Below, in pieces: positions 23,953 to 32,518 of a DNA stretch of 64,000 nt (positions within the stretch are counted from its first letter, which is position 1; each line of letters starts with the position of its first letter). The notes under the pieces were generated by a model that searched no databases, was not told where the DNA came from, and saw only the letters and a list, made by a program, of their open reading frames with translations. This DNA is from Citreimonas sp042096055 (GTDB lineage: Bacteria; Pseudomonadota; Alphaproteobacteria; Rhodobacterales; Rhodobacteraceae): positions 129,877-193,876 of the forward strand of contig NZ_JBELMH010000001.1 of the NCBI RefSeq assembly GCF_042096055.1, given 5' to 3'. The position numbers were made by a program, and so were the translations under genes.

Positions 23953-25164
23953 TTACACCCGCTCGAGGATCGTGGCCGCGCCCATGCCCGAGGCGATGCA
24001 CAGCGTGGCAAGGCCCGTGCCCTTGCCCGAGCGCTCGAGCTCGTCCAGCAGGGTGCCGATGATCATCGCACCGGTGGCGCCCAGCGGGTGGCCCATGGCG
24101 ATCGAGCCGCCGTTCGGGTTCACCTTGGCGTGGTCCACGTCGAAGGCCTGCATGAAGCGCAGGACGACGGACGAGAACGCCTCGTTGACCTCAAACAGGT
24201 CGATGTCGCCGATGTTCATGCCGCTGTCGGCCAGCGCCTTGGCGGTCGCGGGAACCGGGCCGGTCAGCATGATGGTCGGATCGGTGCCGATCTTGGTGGT
24301 CTGGCGGATGCGCGCGCGCGGCGTCAGGCCCCACTTCTCGCCGAAGGCCTTGGAGCCCACCAGCACGCCCGCGGCGCCATCCACGATGCCGGACGAGTTG
24401 CCGGCGTGATGGATGTGGTTGATCCGCTCGAGATGCGGGTACTTCATCAGCGCCACGTTGTCGAAGCCGGGCATCGTCTCGCCCATGTCCTTGAACGACG
24501 GCTTGAGCGCGCCCAGCGCCTGCATGTCGGTGCCCGGGCGCAAGTATTCGTCATGGTCCAGGATCGGCAGGCCGTTGCGGTCGCGCACGGTGATGATCGA
24601 GCGCTCGAAGCGGTTTTCCTTCCACGCCGCCGCGGCGCGGTTCTGCGATTCCACGGCGAAGGCGTCGGCATCGTCGCGGCTGATGCCGTACTCGGTCGCG
24701 ATGATGTCGGCGGCGATGCCCTGGGGCACGAAATAGCGGTCCATCGCGATGCTGGGGTCCACCGCGATCGCGGCGCCGTCGCTGCCCATCGGTACGCGGC
24801 CCATCATCTCGACCCCGCCGGCGATGTAGGCCTCGCCCGCGCCGCCGCGGATCTGGTTGGCGGCGAGGTTCACCGCCTCCATGCCGGACGCGCAGAAACG
24901 GTTGATCGCAAGGCCCGGGATCGACTCGTCCAGCTCCGAGGCCAGTACGGCCGAGCGTGCGAGGCACCCCCCCTGTTCTCCGACCTGGGTGACGTTGCCC
25001 CAGATCACGTCCTCGACCGCGTGGCCGTCGATGCCGTTGCGTTCCTTCAGCGCGTTGAGCGTCTGCGCGGACAGCGACAGCGCGGTGACCTCGTGCAGGG
25101 CGCCGTCCTTGCGGCCCTTGCCGCGCGGGGTGCGCACGGTGTCGTAGATATACGCGTCGGTCAT
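23953..25164 (-). CDS. fadA: Acetyl-CoA C-acyltransferase (3-ketoacyl-CoA thiolase)
   Basis: A 403-residue thiolase, the last step of beta-oxidation. Nucleophile Cys91 is in INRFCASGMEAVN; the second active-site motifs are EVNEAFSSVVLRF and NPNGGSIAMGHPLGATGA; the final catalytic Cys is in LATLCIASGMGAA. An AGGA box precedes the ATG at 25164, which starts MTDAYIYDTVRTPRGK. It lies upstream of the NTF2-like gene and fadB on the same strand, forming the core of a fatty-acid operon. Confidence 0.96.
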   Translation of the reverse strand: MTDAYIYDTVRTPRGKGRKDGALHEVTALSLSAQTLNALKERNGIDGHAVEDVIWGNVTQVGEQGGCLARSAVLASELDESIPGLAINRFCASGMEAVNLAANQIRGGAGEAYIAGGVEMMGRVPMGSDGAAIAVDPSIAMDRYFVPQGIAADIIATEYGISRDDADAFAVESQNRAAAAWKENRFERSIITVRDRNGLPILDHDEYLRPGTDMQALGALKPSFKDMGETMPGFDNVALMKYPHLERINHIHHAGNSSGIVDGAAGVLVGSKAFGEKWGLTPRARIRQTTKIGTDPTIMLTGPVPATAKALADSGMNIGDIDLFEVNEAFSSVVLRFMQAFDVDHAKVNPNGGSIAMGHPLGATGAMIIGTLLDELERSGKGTGLATLCIASGMGAATILERV

Positions 25165-25255
25165 GTCGGATCCTTCCTCGTCTGGTCCCATTCGGGGCCG
25201 TGGTATCGTGGTCCCGCGGGACGGCCGCTTGGCCGCCGCGGGCGCGGTGTGCGTG

Positions 25256-25897
25256 TCATCCGGCCGCCCTGTCGGCGGGCGATCCGGGCATCAGGTCGTA
25301 CGGCGCCTTCCAGCCGCGCAGCGCCGCGATGCGGTCCAGCCAGCGGTCGATGCCGGGCCAGTCCGTGCGGTCGAAGCCGAAGGGCTCGGGGTAATAGAGG
25401 TACCCGCAGCAGGTCAGGTCGGCGTTGGTGAGTGCGTCGCCGACGATCCAGTCGCGGCCCGCCAGATGCTGGTCGAGCACGGCGTAGGTCGCCTTGAGTC
25501 GGCCCTGCATGAAGCCGATCACCTCGGCCGGGCGCTTGTCCTCGGGCAGGAAGTTCATCAGGAACCGGCAGGGCCCGGCCATGCCCGACAGCTTCTGGTT
25601 GTCCCAGATGATCCAGCGCAGGATCTCGTACTTCTGCTCGGGCGTGCCGCCGAAATGGCCGTAGGTGTCCGACAGGTAGGTCTGGATCACGCCCGATTGC
25701 GACAGGCGCACGTCGCCGTCGATCAGCACCGGTGCCTCGCCCATGGCGTTGATCTGCGCGCGGTAATCCTGCGACCGGGTCGCGCCGTTGAAGAAGTCGA
25801 CGAAGACCGGCTCCCAGTCGAGGCCGGCGAGCTCCAGCGCCAGCGCCGCCTTGTACGAGTGTCCGGATTCCCCGAAGCAGTGCAGTTGCATGGTCAT
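25256..25897 (-). CDS. Glutathione S-transferase family protein
   Basis: A 213-residue protein with a thioredoxin-fold N-terminal half (MQLHCFGESGHSYKAALALE; the GEAPVLIDGDVRLSQSGVIQ region supplies the cis-Pro and the Ser that bind glutathione) and an all-helical C-terminal half (DWIVGDALTNADLTCCGYLY). It is within the acyl-CoA gene run, 91 bases before fadA. Its substrate is unknown. Its place suggests detoxification of reactive acyl or aldehyde compounds, which is an inference. Confidence 0.85.
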   Translation of the reverse strand: MTMQLHCFGESGHSYKAALALELAGLDWEPVFVDFFNGATRSQDYRAQINAMGEAPVLIDGDVRLSQSGVIQTYLSDTYGHFGGTPEQKYEILRWIIWDNQKLSGMAGPCRFLMNFLPEDKRPAEVIGFMQGRLKATYAVLDQHLAGRDWIVGDALTNADLTCCGYLYYPEPFGFDRTDWPGIDRWLDRIAALRGWKAPYDLMPGSPADRAAG

Positions 25898-25937
25898 GTG
25901 CGTCGTCCTTCCCCCTTCGCGTCGGCGCGTGCCGCCG

Positions 25938-27077
25938 TCACAGTGCCCGCGCGATCAGTTCCTTCATGATCTCGTTCGTGCCGCCGTAGATCCGCTGCAC
26001 GCGCGCGTCGGCCCACATCTCGGCCACGGAATATTCCTGCATGAAGCCGTAGCCGCCATGCAACTGCACGCATTCGTCCAGCACCTCGCCCTGGGTGTCG
26101 GTCAGCCAGTATTTCGCCATCGCGGCCTTCTCGACCGTCAGCGTGCCGTCGATCAGCTCGACGATGCACTCGTCGAGGAAGGCGCGCGCGACCTTCGTCT
26201 TGGTCAGGCACTCTGCCAGCTTGAAGCGGGTGTTCTGGAACTGCGTGAGCGGGCCACCGAAGGCCTCGCGCTCCTTGCAGTAGGCGATGGTGCGTTCGAC
26301 CGCGCCTTCCATGGCGCCCACGGCGCCGCAGCCGATCACCAGCCGTTCCTGAGGCAGCTGGCTCATCATCTGGTAGAAGCCCCGACCTTCCTCGCCGCCC
26401 AGCAGGTTCTCGGGCGGGATGGCGACATCGTCGAAGAACAGCTCGGACGTGTCGGCGGCATGCAGCCCGACCTTGTCGAGGTTGCGGCCGCGCTTGAAGC
26501 CCTCGGCGCCGTCGGTCTCGACCACCATCAGCGACGTGCCCTTCGAGCCCTGCGCCGGGTCGGTCTTGGCCGCGACCACGATCAGGTTCGCGTGTTGGCC
26601 GTTGGTGATGAAGGTCTTCTGCCCCGACAGCCGGTAGACGTTGCCGTCGCGCACGGCCTTCGTCTTGATCGCCTGGACGTCGGACCCGGCCGAGGGCTCG
26701 GTCATCGCGAGCGCGCCGATTAGCTCTCCGGTGACCATCTTGGGCAGCCAACGCGCCTTCTGCTCTTCGGTGCCGTAGGACAGGATGTAATGCGCGACGA
26801 TGCCGGAATGGATGCCGTGACCCCACGAGGCGAGGTTGGCCTTGGACGCCTCCATCAGGATCACCGCCTCGTGGCCGAAATCGCCGCCGGCGCCGCCGTA
26901 TTCCTCGGGGATCGAGGGGCAGAGCAGGCCGAGCGCACCGGCCTCGGCCCAGGTGTCGCGGTCCATCTCGCCCTGCTTGCGCCAGCGTTCGAACTTCGGC
27001 GCCCACTCGGTCGCGATGAACTTCGCCGTCATCTCGCCGAGCATCGCGTGCTCGTCGGTCATCCAGTCGCGCGGCAT
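25938..27077 (-). CDS. Acyl-CoA dehydrogenase
   Basis: A 379-residue flavoprotein of the medium/short-chain acyl-CoA dehydrogenase family. FAD and substrate motifs are present: GALAMTEPSAGSDVQAIKTK, then FITNGQHANLIVV, then QLHGGYGFMQEYSVAEMWAD and RIYGGTNEIMKELIAR. A GGGAG box precedes the ATG at 27077. It performs the first oxidation of beta-oxidation and passes electrons to ETF. It is one of two such genes in tandem. Confidence 0.94.
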   Translation of the reverse strand: MPRDWMTDEHAMLGEMTAKFIATEWAPKFERWRKQGEMDRDTWAEAGALGLLCPSIPEEYGGAGGDFGHEAVILMEASKANLASWGHGIHSGIVAHYILSYGTEEQKARWLPKMVTGELIGALAMTEPSAGSDVQAIKTKAVRDGNVYRLSGQKTFITNGQHANLIVVAAKTDPAQGSKGTSLMVVETDGAEGFKRGRNLDKVGLHAADTSELFFDDVAIPPENLLGGEEGRGFYQMMSQLPQERLVIGCGAVGAMEGAVERTIAYCKEREAFGGPLTQFQNTRFKLAECLTKTKVARAFLDECIVELIDGTLTVEKAAMAKYWLTDTQGEVLDECVQLHGGYGFMQEYSVAEMWADARVQRIYGGTNEIMKELIARAL

Positions 27078-27163
27078 GCCGCTTCTCCCCCTTCGTCGGT
27101 CGGCGGGCGCTTCACCGGCGCCCGTCCGCAGGGCGGGCCGAGGCCCGCCATAGCCTTGCGGCC

Positions 27164-28948
27164 TCAGAAGTTCGCGGCGTCGAGCGCCATGACCGTCTCG
27201 GCGCCGGTCTGGATGCGCGCCAGGTGCGTGCCGGTCATCGGCAGCTGCCGCGCCATGTAGTAGCGGCCGGTCGCCAGCTTCGTCTCGTAGAACTCGACGT
27301 CTCCGGTGTTCGCCGCCAGTGCCTCGCGCGCGGCCCAGCCCATGCGCGCCCACATCAGGCCCAGGCAGACATGCCCGAAGAGGTGCATGAAGTCGTAGCT
27401 GCCCGACAGCGCGTTGTTGGGGTTCTTCATGCCGTTCTGCATGAAGTACATGCCCGCCGCCTGCAGGTCCTTCGACGCGGCCTTGAGCGGGTCGAGGAAC
27501 TGCTTGTCGAAGTCCGCGTCCTGGCCCTTGTGGTCGGCGATGAAGGTCTTGACCATCTCGAAGAACGCCATGACGTGCTTGCCGCCGTCCTGGCCCAGCT
27601 TGCGGCCCACGAGGTCGAGCGACTGGATGCCGTTGGTGCCCTCGTAGATCATGGTGATCCGCGCATCGCGCACGAACTGCTCGAGCCCCCATTCGCGGGT
27701 GAAGCCCGAACCGCCCAGCGTCTGCTGCGCCAGCACCGTGGTCTCGAAGCCCTTGTCGGTCAGGAAACCCTTGATGACCGGGGTCATCAGGCTGATCAGC
27801 CCCTCGGCGTCGGCATCATGGGCGCGGTGCGACCGGTCGATCAGCGAGGCACCCCAGAATGTGAAGGCGCGCGCGCCCTCGACGAAGCTCTTCTGGTCCA
27901 TCAGGTTCCGACGCACGTCGGGGTGCACGATGATCGGGTCGGCGGCCTTCTCGGGCGCCTTGACGCCGGTCACGTCGCGGCCCTGCAGGCGGTCCTGCGC
28001 GAAGCCCAGCGCGTTCTGGTAGGCCACGGCGCCCTGCGCATAGCCCTGCAGGCCGACGCCCAAACGGGCCTCGTTCATCATGGTGAACATCGCGCGCATG
28101 CCCTTGTGCGCCTCGCCCACGAGGAAGCCCCTGGCGCCGTCGTAGTTCATCACGCAGGTGGCGTTGCCGTGGATGCCCATCTTCTTTTCGAGGCCCCCGC
28201 AGGACAGGCTGTTGCGCTCACCGAGGCTGCCGTCCTCGTTGACCATGAACTTGGGCACGATGAACAGGCTGATCCCCTTCACGCCCTCGGGCGCGTCCGG
28301 CAGCTTGGCCAGCACGAGGTGGATGATGTTGTCGCACATGTCGTGCTCGCCGGCCGAGATCCAGATCTTCTGGCCGGTGATGGCGTAGGAGCCGTCGTCG
28401 TTCGGCACGGCCTTGGTGCGGATCAGGCCCAGATCCGTGCCGCAATGCGGCTCGGTCAGGTTCATGGTGCCGCCCCACTCGCAGCTCACCATCTTGGGCA
28501 GGTAGGTGCGTTTCTGCTCGTCGCTGCCGTGGGCGTGAATGGCGTTGTAGGCGCCGTGGGTCAGGCCCTGGTACATGTTGAACGCCATGTTGGCGCTGCT
28601 GAACATCTCGCCCACCGCGGTGCTGACGAGGTAGGGCAGGCCCTGGCCGCCGTATTCGGGATCGCAGTCCAGTGCCGTCCAGCCGCCGTCGCGCACCTGG
28701 TCGAAGGCGTCCTTGAAGCCCTTGGGCGTGCGGACGACGCCGTTTTCCAGCTTGCAGCCTTCCTCGTCGCCGACCGGGTTCAGGGGCGCCAGCACGTTCT
28801 CGGCCAGCTTCGCCGCCTCGCCGAGGATCGCCTCGGTGGTCTCGCGGTCCAGCTCGTCGTAGCCCGGCACGTCGGCCTGCTCGGCGATGCGGAGCACGTC
28901 GTGCAGGATGAACTGCTGGTCCTTGAGCGGTGCGGTGTAGATCGGCAT
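27164..28948 (-). CDS. Acyl-CoA dehydrogenase, DmdC-like large type
   Basis: A 594-residue acyl-CoA dehydrogenase with the extended C-terminal domain. It begins MPIYTAPLKDQQFILHDVLR, like 3-methylmercaptopropionyl-CoA dehydrogenase (DmdC) and related long enzymes of roseobacters. Active segments include GGTMNLTEPHCGTDLGLIRT, SGFTREWGLEQFVRDARITM and IYEGTNGIQSLDLVGRKL. Whether it acts on methylmercaptopropionyl-CoA or ordinary fatty acyl-CoA cannot be decided from sequence; no dmdA, dmdB or dmdD is in the window. It lies directly after a MerR gene. Confidence 0.88.
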   Translation of the reverse strand: MPIYTAPLKDQQFILHDVLRIAEQADVPGYDELDRETTEAILGEAAKLAENVLAPLNPVGDEEGCKLENGVVRTPKGFKDAFDQVRDGGWTALDCDPEYGGQGLPYLVSTAVGEMFSSANMAFNMYQGLTHGAYNAIHAHGSDEQKRTYLPKMVSCEWGGTMNLTEPHCGTDLGLIRTKAVPNDDGSYAITGQKIWISAGEHDMCDNIIHLVLAKLPDAPEGVKGISLFIVPKFMVNEDGSLGERNSLSCGGLEKKMGIHGNATCVMNYDGARGFLVGEAHKGMRAMFTMMNEARLGVGLQGYAQGAVAYQNALGFAQDRLQGRDVTGVKAPEKAADPIIVHPDVRRNLMDQKSFVEGARAFTFWGASLIDRSHRAHDADAEGLISLMTPVIKGFLTDKGFETTVLAQQTLGGSGFTREWGLEQFVRDARITMIYEGTNGIQSLDLVGRKLGQDGGKHVMAFFEMVKTFIADHKGQDADFDKQFLDPLKAASKDLQAAGMYFMQNGMKNPNNALSGSYDFMHLFGHVCLGLMWARMGWAAREALAANTGDVEFYETKLATGRYYMARQLPMTGTHLARIQTGAETVMALDAANF

Positions 28949-29035
28949 GCCTCTCTCCCTTGGCGTGCGTCGGCCTGTCGGCCGCCTTCTGTGGCGTGTC
29001 GCGGCCATGATCGGCCGCGCGTCGTATACGCGGCC

Positions 29036-29440
29036 TTACTCGGCCGCGTTCTGTTTCTGCGTCATCTCGGCGAGCACGCGCTCGCCCCATTCCATCTGCT
29101 CTTCGAGGTCGTTGATGGCCTGGTCGATCTGCTGGCGCTGGCGCTTGAGGTCGTCCAGCCGCTCCTGCGCGATGCGGTACGTCTTCTCGATCTGCGTGCG
29201 CTGCTGGTCGCCCACGTGGTAGAGGTCCAGCAGCTGGCGGATTTCCTCGAGGCTGAAGCCGAAGCGCTTGCCGCGCAGGATCAGCTTCAGGCGGGCGCGG
29301 TCGCGCCGGGTGAACAGCCGCTTCTGACCCTCGCGGATCGGAAAAAGCAGCTCTTTCTGCTCGTAGAAGCGCAAGGTGCGGGGCGTCACGTCGAACGCGT
29401 CGCACATCTCGCGGATGGTCATGACCTGGTCGTCGCTCAT
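29036..29440 (-). CDS. MerR family regulator of acyl-CoA genes (LiuR-like)
   Basis: A 134-residue MerR protein. The N-terminal winged helix (MTIREMCDAFDVTPRTLRFYEQ, of which TPRTLRFYE is diagnostic) is followed by KRFGFSLEEIRQLLDL and a long dimerisation coiled coil (RLDDLKRQRQQIDQAIN). No C-terminal metal cysteines are present. Regulators of this type control fatty-acid and branched-chain amino-acid breakdown in proteobacteria. It lies at the head of the acyl-CoA dehydrogenase run, with sites of the expected form just upstream. Confidence 0.88.
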   Translation of the reverse strand: MSDDQVMTIREMCDAFDVTPRTLRFYEQKELLFPIREGQKRLFTRRDRARLKLILRGKRFGFSLEEIRQLLDLYHVGDQQRTQIEKTYRIAQERLDDLKRQRQQIDQAINDLEEQMEWGERVLAEMTQKQNAAE

Positions 29441-29456
29441 TCTCTGTCCAGTGGTG

Positions 29457-29583
29457 GTTACGTCTGCGTCAATCATGACCGTCACGTGCGTATTCACGCG
29501 GATTATTACAACGCCCTCGCGAGGTGACGTAACCACTACGCTACGTCACAACGAAGGTGACGCGGCCGTCACGTTGCGTCAAC
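29457..29583 (-). promoter_or_regulatory. Probable MerR/LiuR-type operators
   Basis: Two sites resemble the TTTACGT..ACGTAAA type of MerR/LiuR operator: GTTACGTCTGCGTCAA (29457-29472) and GTCACGTTGCGTCAAC (29568-29583). In addition an 11-base inverted repeat, GTGGTTACGTC (29454-29464) and GACGTAACCAC (29526-29536), spans most of the region. It lies upstream of the first MerR gene and downstream of the second. Confidence 0.5.
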
Positions 29584-29643
29584 TTGGGGAAGCGGCAGAA
29601 GAGGCTGGATGCAGGTGAGGAAGAACCCGCCGCGGCGGCGGGG

Positions 29644-30015
29644 TCAGCCGTCGATCGAGCGGGCGGTCTCGTCGCGAAGGCCGCGCAGCTCGTCGATCAC
29701 CGCCTCGAGCTGGCGGCGCTGTTCGGCCAGTTCCGCCAACTGCTTGTCGGCCAGCGACACCCAGGCGCGCATCTGCGCGTCGGTGCCTTCCTTCTCGTAG
29801 ATCAGAAGCCATTGCCGGATCTCTTCGAGCGAGAATCCGAAGCGGCGGCCGCGCAGGATCAGCGTCATGCGGGCGATCTCGCGCGGGCCGTACCACCGCG
29901 CGCGCCCGGCACGCTCGGGCGCAAGAAGCTCGATGTATTCGTAGTACCGCAAAGTCCGCGGGGTCACGTCGAACTTCGCGCACATCTCCTTGAACGACAA
30001 GCGTGTCTCGGCCAT
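29644..30015 (-). CDS. Second MerR family regulator
   Basis: A 123-residue MerR protein, clearly a paralogue of the neighbouring MerR. It has FKEMCAKFDVTPRTLRYYEY, then RGRRFGFSLEEIRQWLLIYE, then a coiled coil ending ELRGLRDETARSIDG. It lacks the cysteines of metal sensors. It is divergent from the two thioesterase genes (117 bases between starts) and upstream of the first MerR gene by about 200 bases. Confidence 0.87.
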   Translation of the reverse strand: MAETRLSFKEMCAKFDVTPRTLRYYEYIELLAPERAGRARWYGPREIARMTLILRGRRFGFSLEEIRQWLLIYEKEGTDAQMRAWVSLADKQLAELAEQRRQLEAVIDELRGLRDETARSIDG

Positions 30016-30132
30016 GGCGCTGCCTCCCGTTCCCCGTTTATGCCGCCACGGCAGCGGTGTCCAGACGGCCGGGGCCGCGCCCCTTGCGGGCGGCCGGAAC
30101 AGGCCGCATAAAGGCCCCGGACAGGAGAGACC

Positions 30133-30555
30133 ATGACCGCCGACAAGGCCCGCATCGCCAAGCAGTTCATCGAGACCATCCCGCATTCTCGCGAGCTGGG
30201 CATGCGGATCACCGAGATCGGCGACGGTCTGGCCGTCATCGCGATGCCCTACGACGCGCGCCTGATCGGCGACCCGGAAACCGGCGTGATCCACGGCGGC
30301 GCGGTCTCGGCGCTGATGGACACCTGCGGCGGCGCGGCGGTGATGAGCCATCCACGCTCGCCCGCCGGCACGGCGACGATCGACCTGCGGATCGACTACA
30401 TGCGCCCTGCCACGCCCGGCCAGACGATCGTGGCGCGCGCGACCTGCTATCACATCACGCGCTCGGTCGCCTTCGTGCGCGCGCAGGCCTTCGACGACGA
30501 CACCGACCGGCCGGTCGCCTCGGCCACCGGCGCCTTCACGGTCGAGGGCGGCTGA
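30133..30555 (+). CDS. PaaI family acyl-CoA thioesterase (1)
   Basis: A 140-residue hotdog-fold protein. The family segment GVIHGGAVSALMDTCGGAAV carries the typical HGG..S.L.D pattern; strands ATIDLRIDYMRPATPGQTIV and SVAFVRAQAFDDD follow. Such enzymes hydrolyse phenylacetyl-CoA or other acyl-CoA thioesters. It overlaps by one base with a second thioesterase gene, so the two are probably co-translated. Confidence 0.9.
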   Translation: MTADKARIAKQFIETIPHSRELGMRITEIGDGLAVIAMPYDARLIGDPETGVIHGGAVSALMDTCGGAAVMSHPRSPAGTATIDLRIDYMRPATPGQTIVARATCYHITRSVAFVRAQAFDDDTDRPVASATGAFTVEGG

Positions 30556-31061
30556 TGGCCCGCGAACGTCCCGAACCCGTCCAGGTGGTCAAGCAGCGCC
30601 GCGACGCCGCGCTCAATGCGCTGGTGTCAGGCGTGCCCTACATGACCTATCTCGGCGTGCGCTTCGACCGCCGCGGAGACGAGCTGACGGCGCTTCTGCC
30701 CTTCGACGAGAAGCTGATCGGCAACCCGTTCCTGCCGGCGATCCACGGCGGCGTCACGGCCGCCTTCCTCGAGATCACGGCGATGATCACGCTGAGCTGG
30801 AGTTACCTCTGGCCCGAGATCGAGAGCGGTGCGCTCGACCCCGACACGTTCTCGGCCGGTTCGCTGCCGCGGCTGCCCAAGACCATCGACTTCACCGTGG
30901 ACTACCTGCGCTCGGGCCTGCCGCGCGATGCCTATGCCCGCGCGCGCGTGACCCGCTCGGGGCGGCGCTATGCCAGCGTGCACGCGCAGGCCTGGCAGGA
31001 CAACCGCGACCGCCCGATCGCGCAGGCCACCGCGCATTTCCTGATGCCGCGCGACGGCTGA
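30555..31061 (+). CDS. PaaI family acyl-CoA thioesterase (2)
   Basis: A 168-residue hotdog-fold protein. IPAIHGGVTAAFLEITAMIT-like sequence (LPAIHGGVTAAFLE) matches the active-site helix, and TIDFTVDYLRSGLPRDAYAR matches the long strand. It is longer than its neighbour because of an N-terminal helix and an insertion (ESGALDPDTFSAGSLPRLPK). The pair may form a heteromeric enzyme, but that is a guess. Start ATG at 30555 overlaps the preceding TGA. Confidence 0.88.
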   Translation: MARERPEPVQVVKQRRDAALNALVSGVPYMTYLGVRFDRRGDELTALLPFDEKLIGNPFLPAIHGGVTAAFLEITAMITLSWSYLWPEIESGALDPDTFSAGSLPRLPKTIDFTVDYLRSGLPRDAYARARVTRSGRRYASVHAQAWQDNRDRPIAQATAHFLMPRDG

Positions 31062-31076
31062 CGCAGCCGGCCGCGG

Positions 31077-31136
31077 CTTCTTTGGTCCCCAAATATCCCG
31101 GGGGAGGCCCGGACCGGGCCGGGGGCAGAGCCCCCC
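31077..31136 (+). repeat. Dispersed intergenic repeat, copy C
   Basis: CTTCTTTGGTCCCCAAATAT head, then GGGGGAG, inner dyad GGCCCGG/CCGGGCC, and tail hairpin GGGGGC-AGA-GCCCCC. It lies between two genes in the same direction (thioesterase and MATE). Confidence 0.85.
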
Positions 31137-31164
31137 GCGCCACGGCCGCCCAGCGGAGATCCCG

Positions 31165-32499
31165 ATGACCGAAGCCGACCCGATCACACACCGCCGCATC
31201 CTGAAGATCGCCATACCGATCCTGCTGGCCAACGTCACGGTCCCGATCCTGGGCGCGGTGGACACCGCGGTGGTCGGCCAGATCCCGGCGGCCGAGCCCA
31301 TCGCCGCGGTCGGCGTCGGCGCCGTGATCCTGTCGGCGGTCTACTGGATCTTCGGTTTCCTGCGCATGGGCACGGCGGGCCTGACCGCGCAGGCCGCCGG
31401 GCAGGACAACCGGGCCGAGGTCGCGGCCCTTCTGACCCGCGGGCTGATGATCGGCCTCGCCGGCGGTATCGTGCTGATTGCGCTGCAGACACTGGTCCAA
31501 GCCGGCGCCTTCGCCGTCTCGCCCGTCTCTCCGGAGGTCGAGGCGCTGGCCCGCGACTACATGACCATCCGCATCTGGTCGGCGCCCGCCGCGATCGCGA
31601 TCTACGGCATCACCGGCTGGTTGATCGCGCTCGAGCGCACCCGCGCGGTGCTGGCGCTGCAGCTGTGGATGAACGGGCTCAACGTGGTGCTCGACCTCGT
31701 CTTCGTGCTGGGGCTGGGCTGGGGCGTGCCCGGCGTCGCCTTCGCCACCTTCCTGGCCGAGTGGTCGGGCCTCGCGATGGGGCTGTGGCTGTGCCGCGCG
31801 GCGTTCCGGGTGCCGGCGTGGCGCGACTGGCCGCGCGTCTTCGACCGGGCGAAGCTGAAGCGCATGGCGGTCGTCAACGGCGACATCCTGATCCGCTCGG
31901 CGCTGCTGCAGTCGATCATGGTCTCGTTCCTGCTGCTGGGCGGGCGGTTCGGAGACGTGACGCTGGCGGCGAACCAGGTGCTGCTGCAATTCCTCAACAT
32001 CACGTCCTACGCGCTCGACGGGTTCGCCTTCGCGGCCGAGGCGCTGGTGGGCCGGGCCTTCGGCGCCGGCGCCGTCGCGCGGCTGCGGCGCGGGGCGCTG
32101 ATGGCCTCGGGCTGGGGCGTGGGCTTCGCGGTCACCCTCGCCGCGGCCTTCGCGCTGGGCGGACCGTGGATCATCGACCTGATGGCCCGTGACCCGCAGG
32201 TGCGCGAGACGGCGCGCGAATTCCTGCCTTGGATGGCCGCCGCGCCGCTGTTCGCGCTGGCGTCCTTCATGCTCGACGGGGTGTTCATCGGCGCCACGCG
32301 CACGGGCGACATGCGCAACATGATGGCGGTCTCGGCCGCGGTCTATGCGGGCGCCGTCCTGGTGCTGACGGGACCGTTCGGCAATCACGGGCTGTGGATG
32401 GCGCTGCTGATCTCGTACGCGGTGCGGGGCGTGACGCTGTGGCTGCGCTACCCGGCGCTGGAACGCGCCGCCGCGCGCGGCGAGGGCCGCGCGCACTGA
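31165..32499 (+). CDS. MATE family efflux protein, DinF subgroup
   Basis: A 444-residue membrane protein with about 12 helices. The start ILKIAIPILLANVTVPILGAVDTAVVGQ (split as read: ILKIAIPILLANVT, then PILGAVDTAVV) is typical of the DinF subgroup, as is YWIFGFLRMGTAGLTAQAAG. It probably exports cationic compounds in exchange for sodium ions or protons. Start ATG at 31165 follows GGAGAT. The gene is flanked by repeat copy C and converges on the 5-oxoprolinase gene. Confidence 0.9.
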   Translation: MTEADPITHRRILKIAIPILLANVTVPILGAVDTAVVGQIPAAEPIAAVGVGAVILSAVYWIFGFLRMGTAGLTAQAAGQDNRAEVAALLTRGLMIGLAGGIVLIALQTLVQAGAFAVSPVSPEVEALARDYMTIRIWSAPAAIAIYGITGWLIALERTRAVLALQLWMNGLNVVLDLVFVLGLGWGVPGVAFATFLAEWSGLAMGLWLCRAAFRVPAWRDWPRVFDRAKLKRMAVVNGDILIRSALLQSIMVSFLLLGGRFGDVTLAANQVLLQFLNITSYALDGFAFAAEALVGRAFGAGAVARLRRGALMASGWGVGFAVTLAAAFALGGPWIIDLMARDPQVRETAREFLPWMAAAPLFALASFMLDGVFIGATRTGDMRNMMAVSAAVYAGAVLVLTGPFGNHGLWMALLISYAVRGVTLWLRYPALERAAARGEGRAH

Positions 32500-32518
32500 C
32501 GCGGCCCCGCCGGGCGGC

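Noticed and set aside
22300..25431. A very long open frame on the plus strand opposite the fadB-fadA genes
   Set aside because: It is antisense to genes with clear family motifs and is His/Arg/Ala-rich without domains. Long antisense frames are common in DNA of this GC content.
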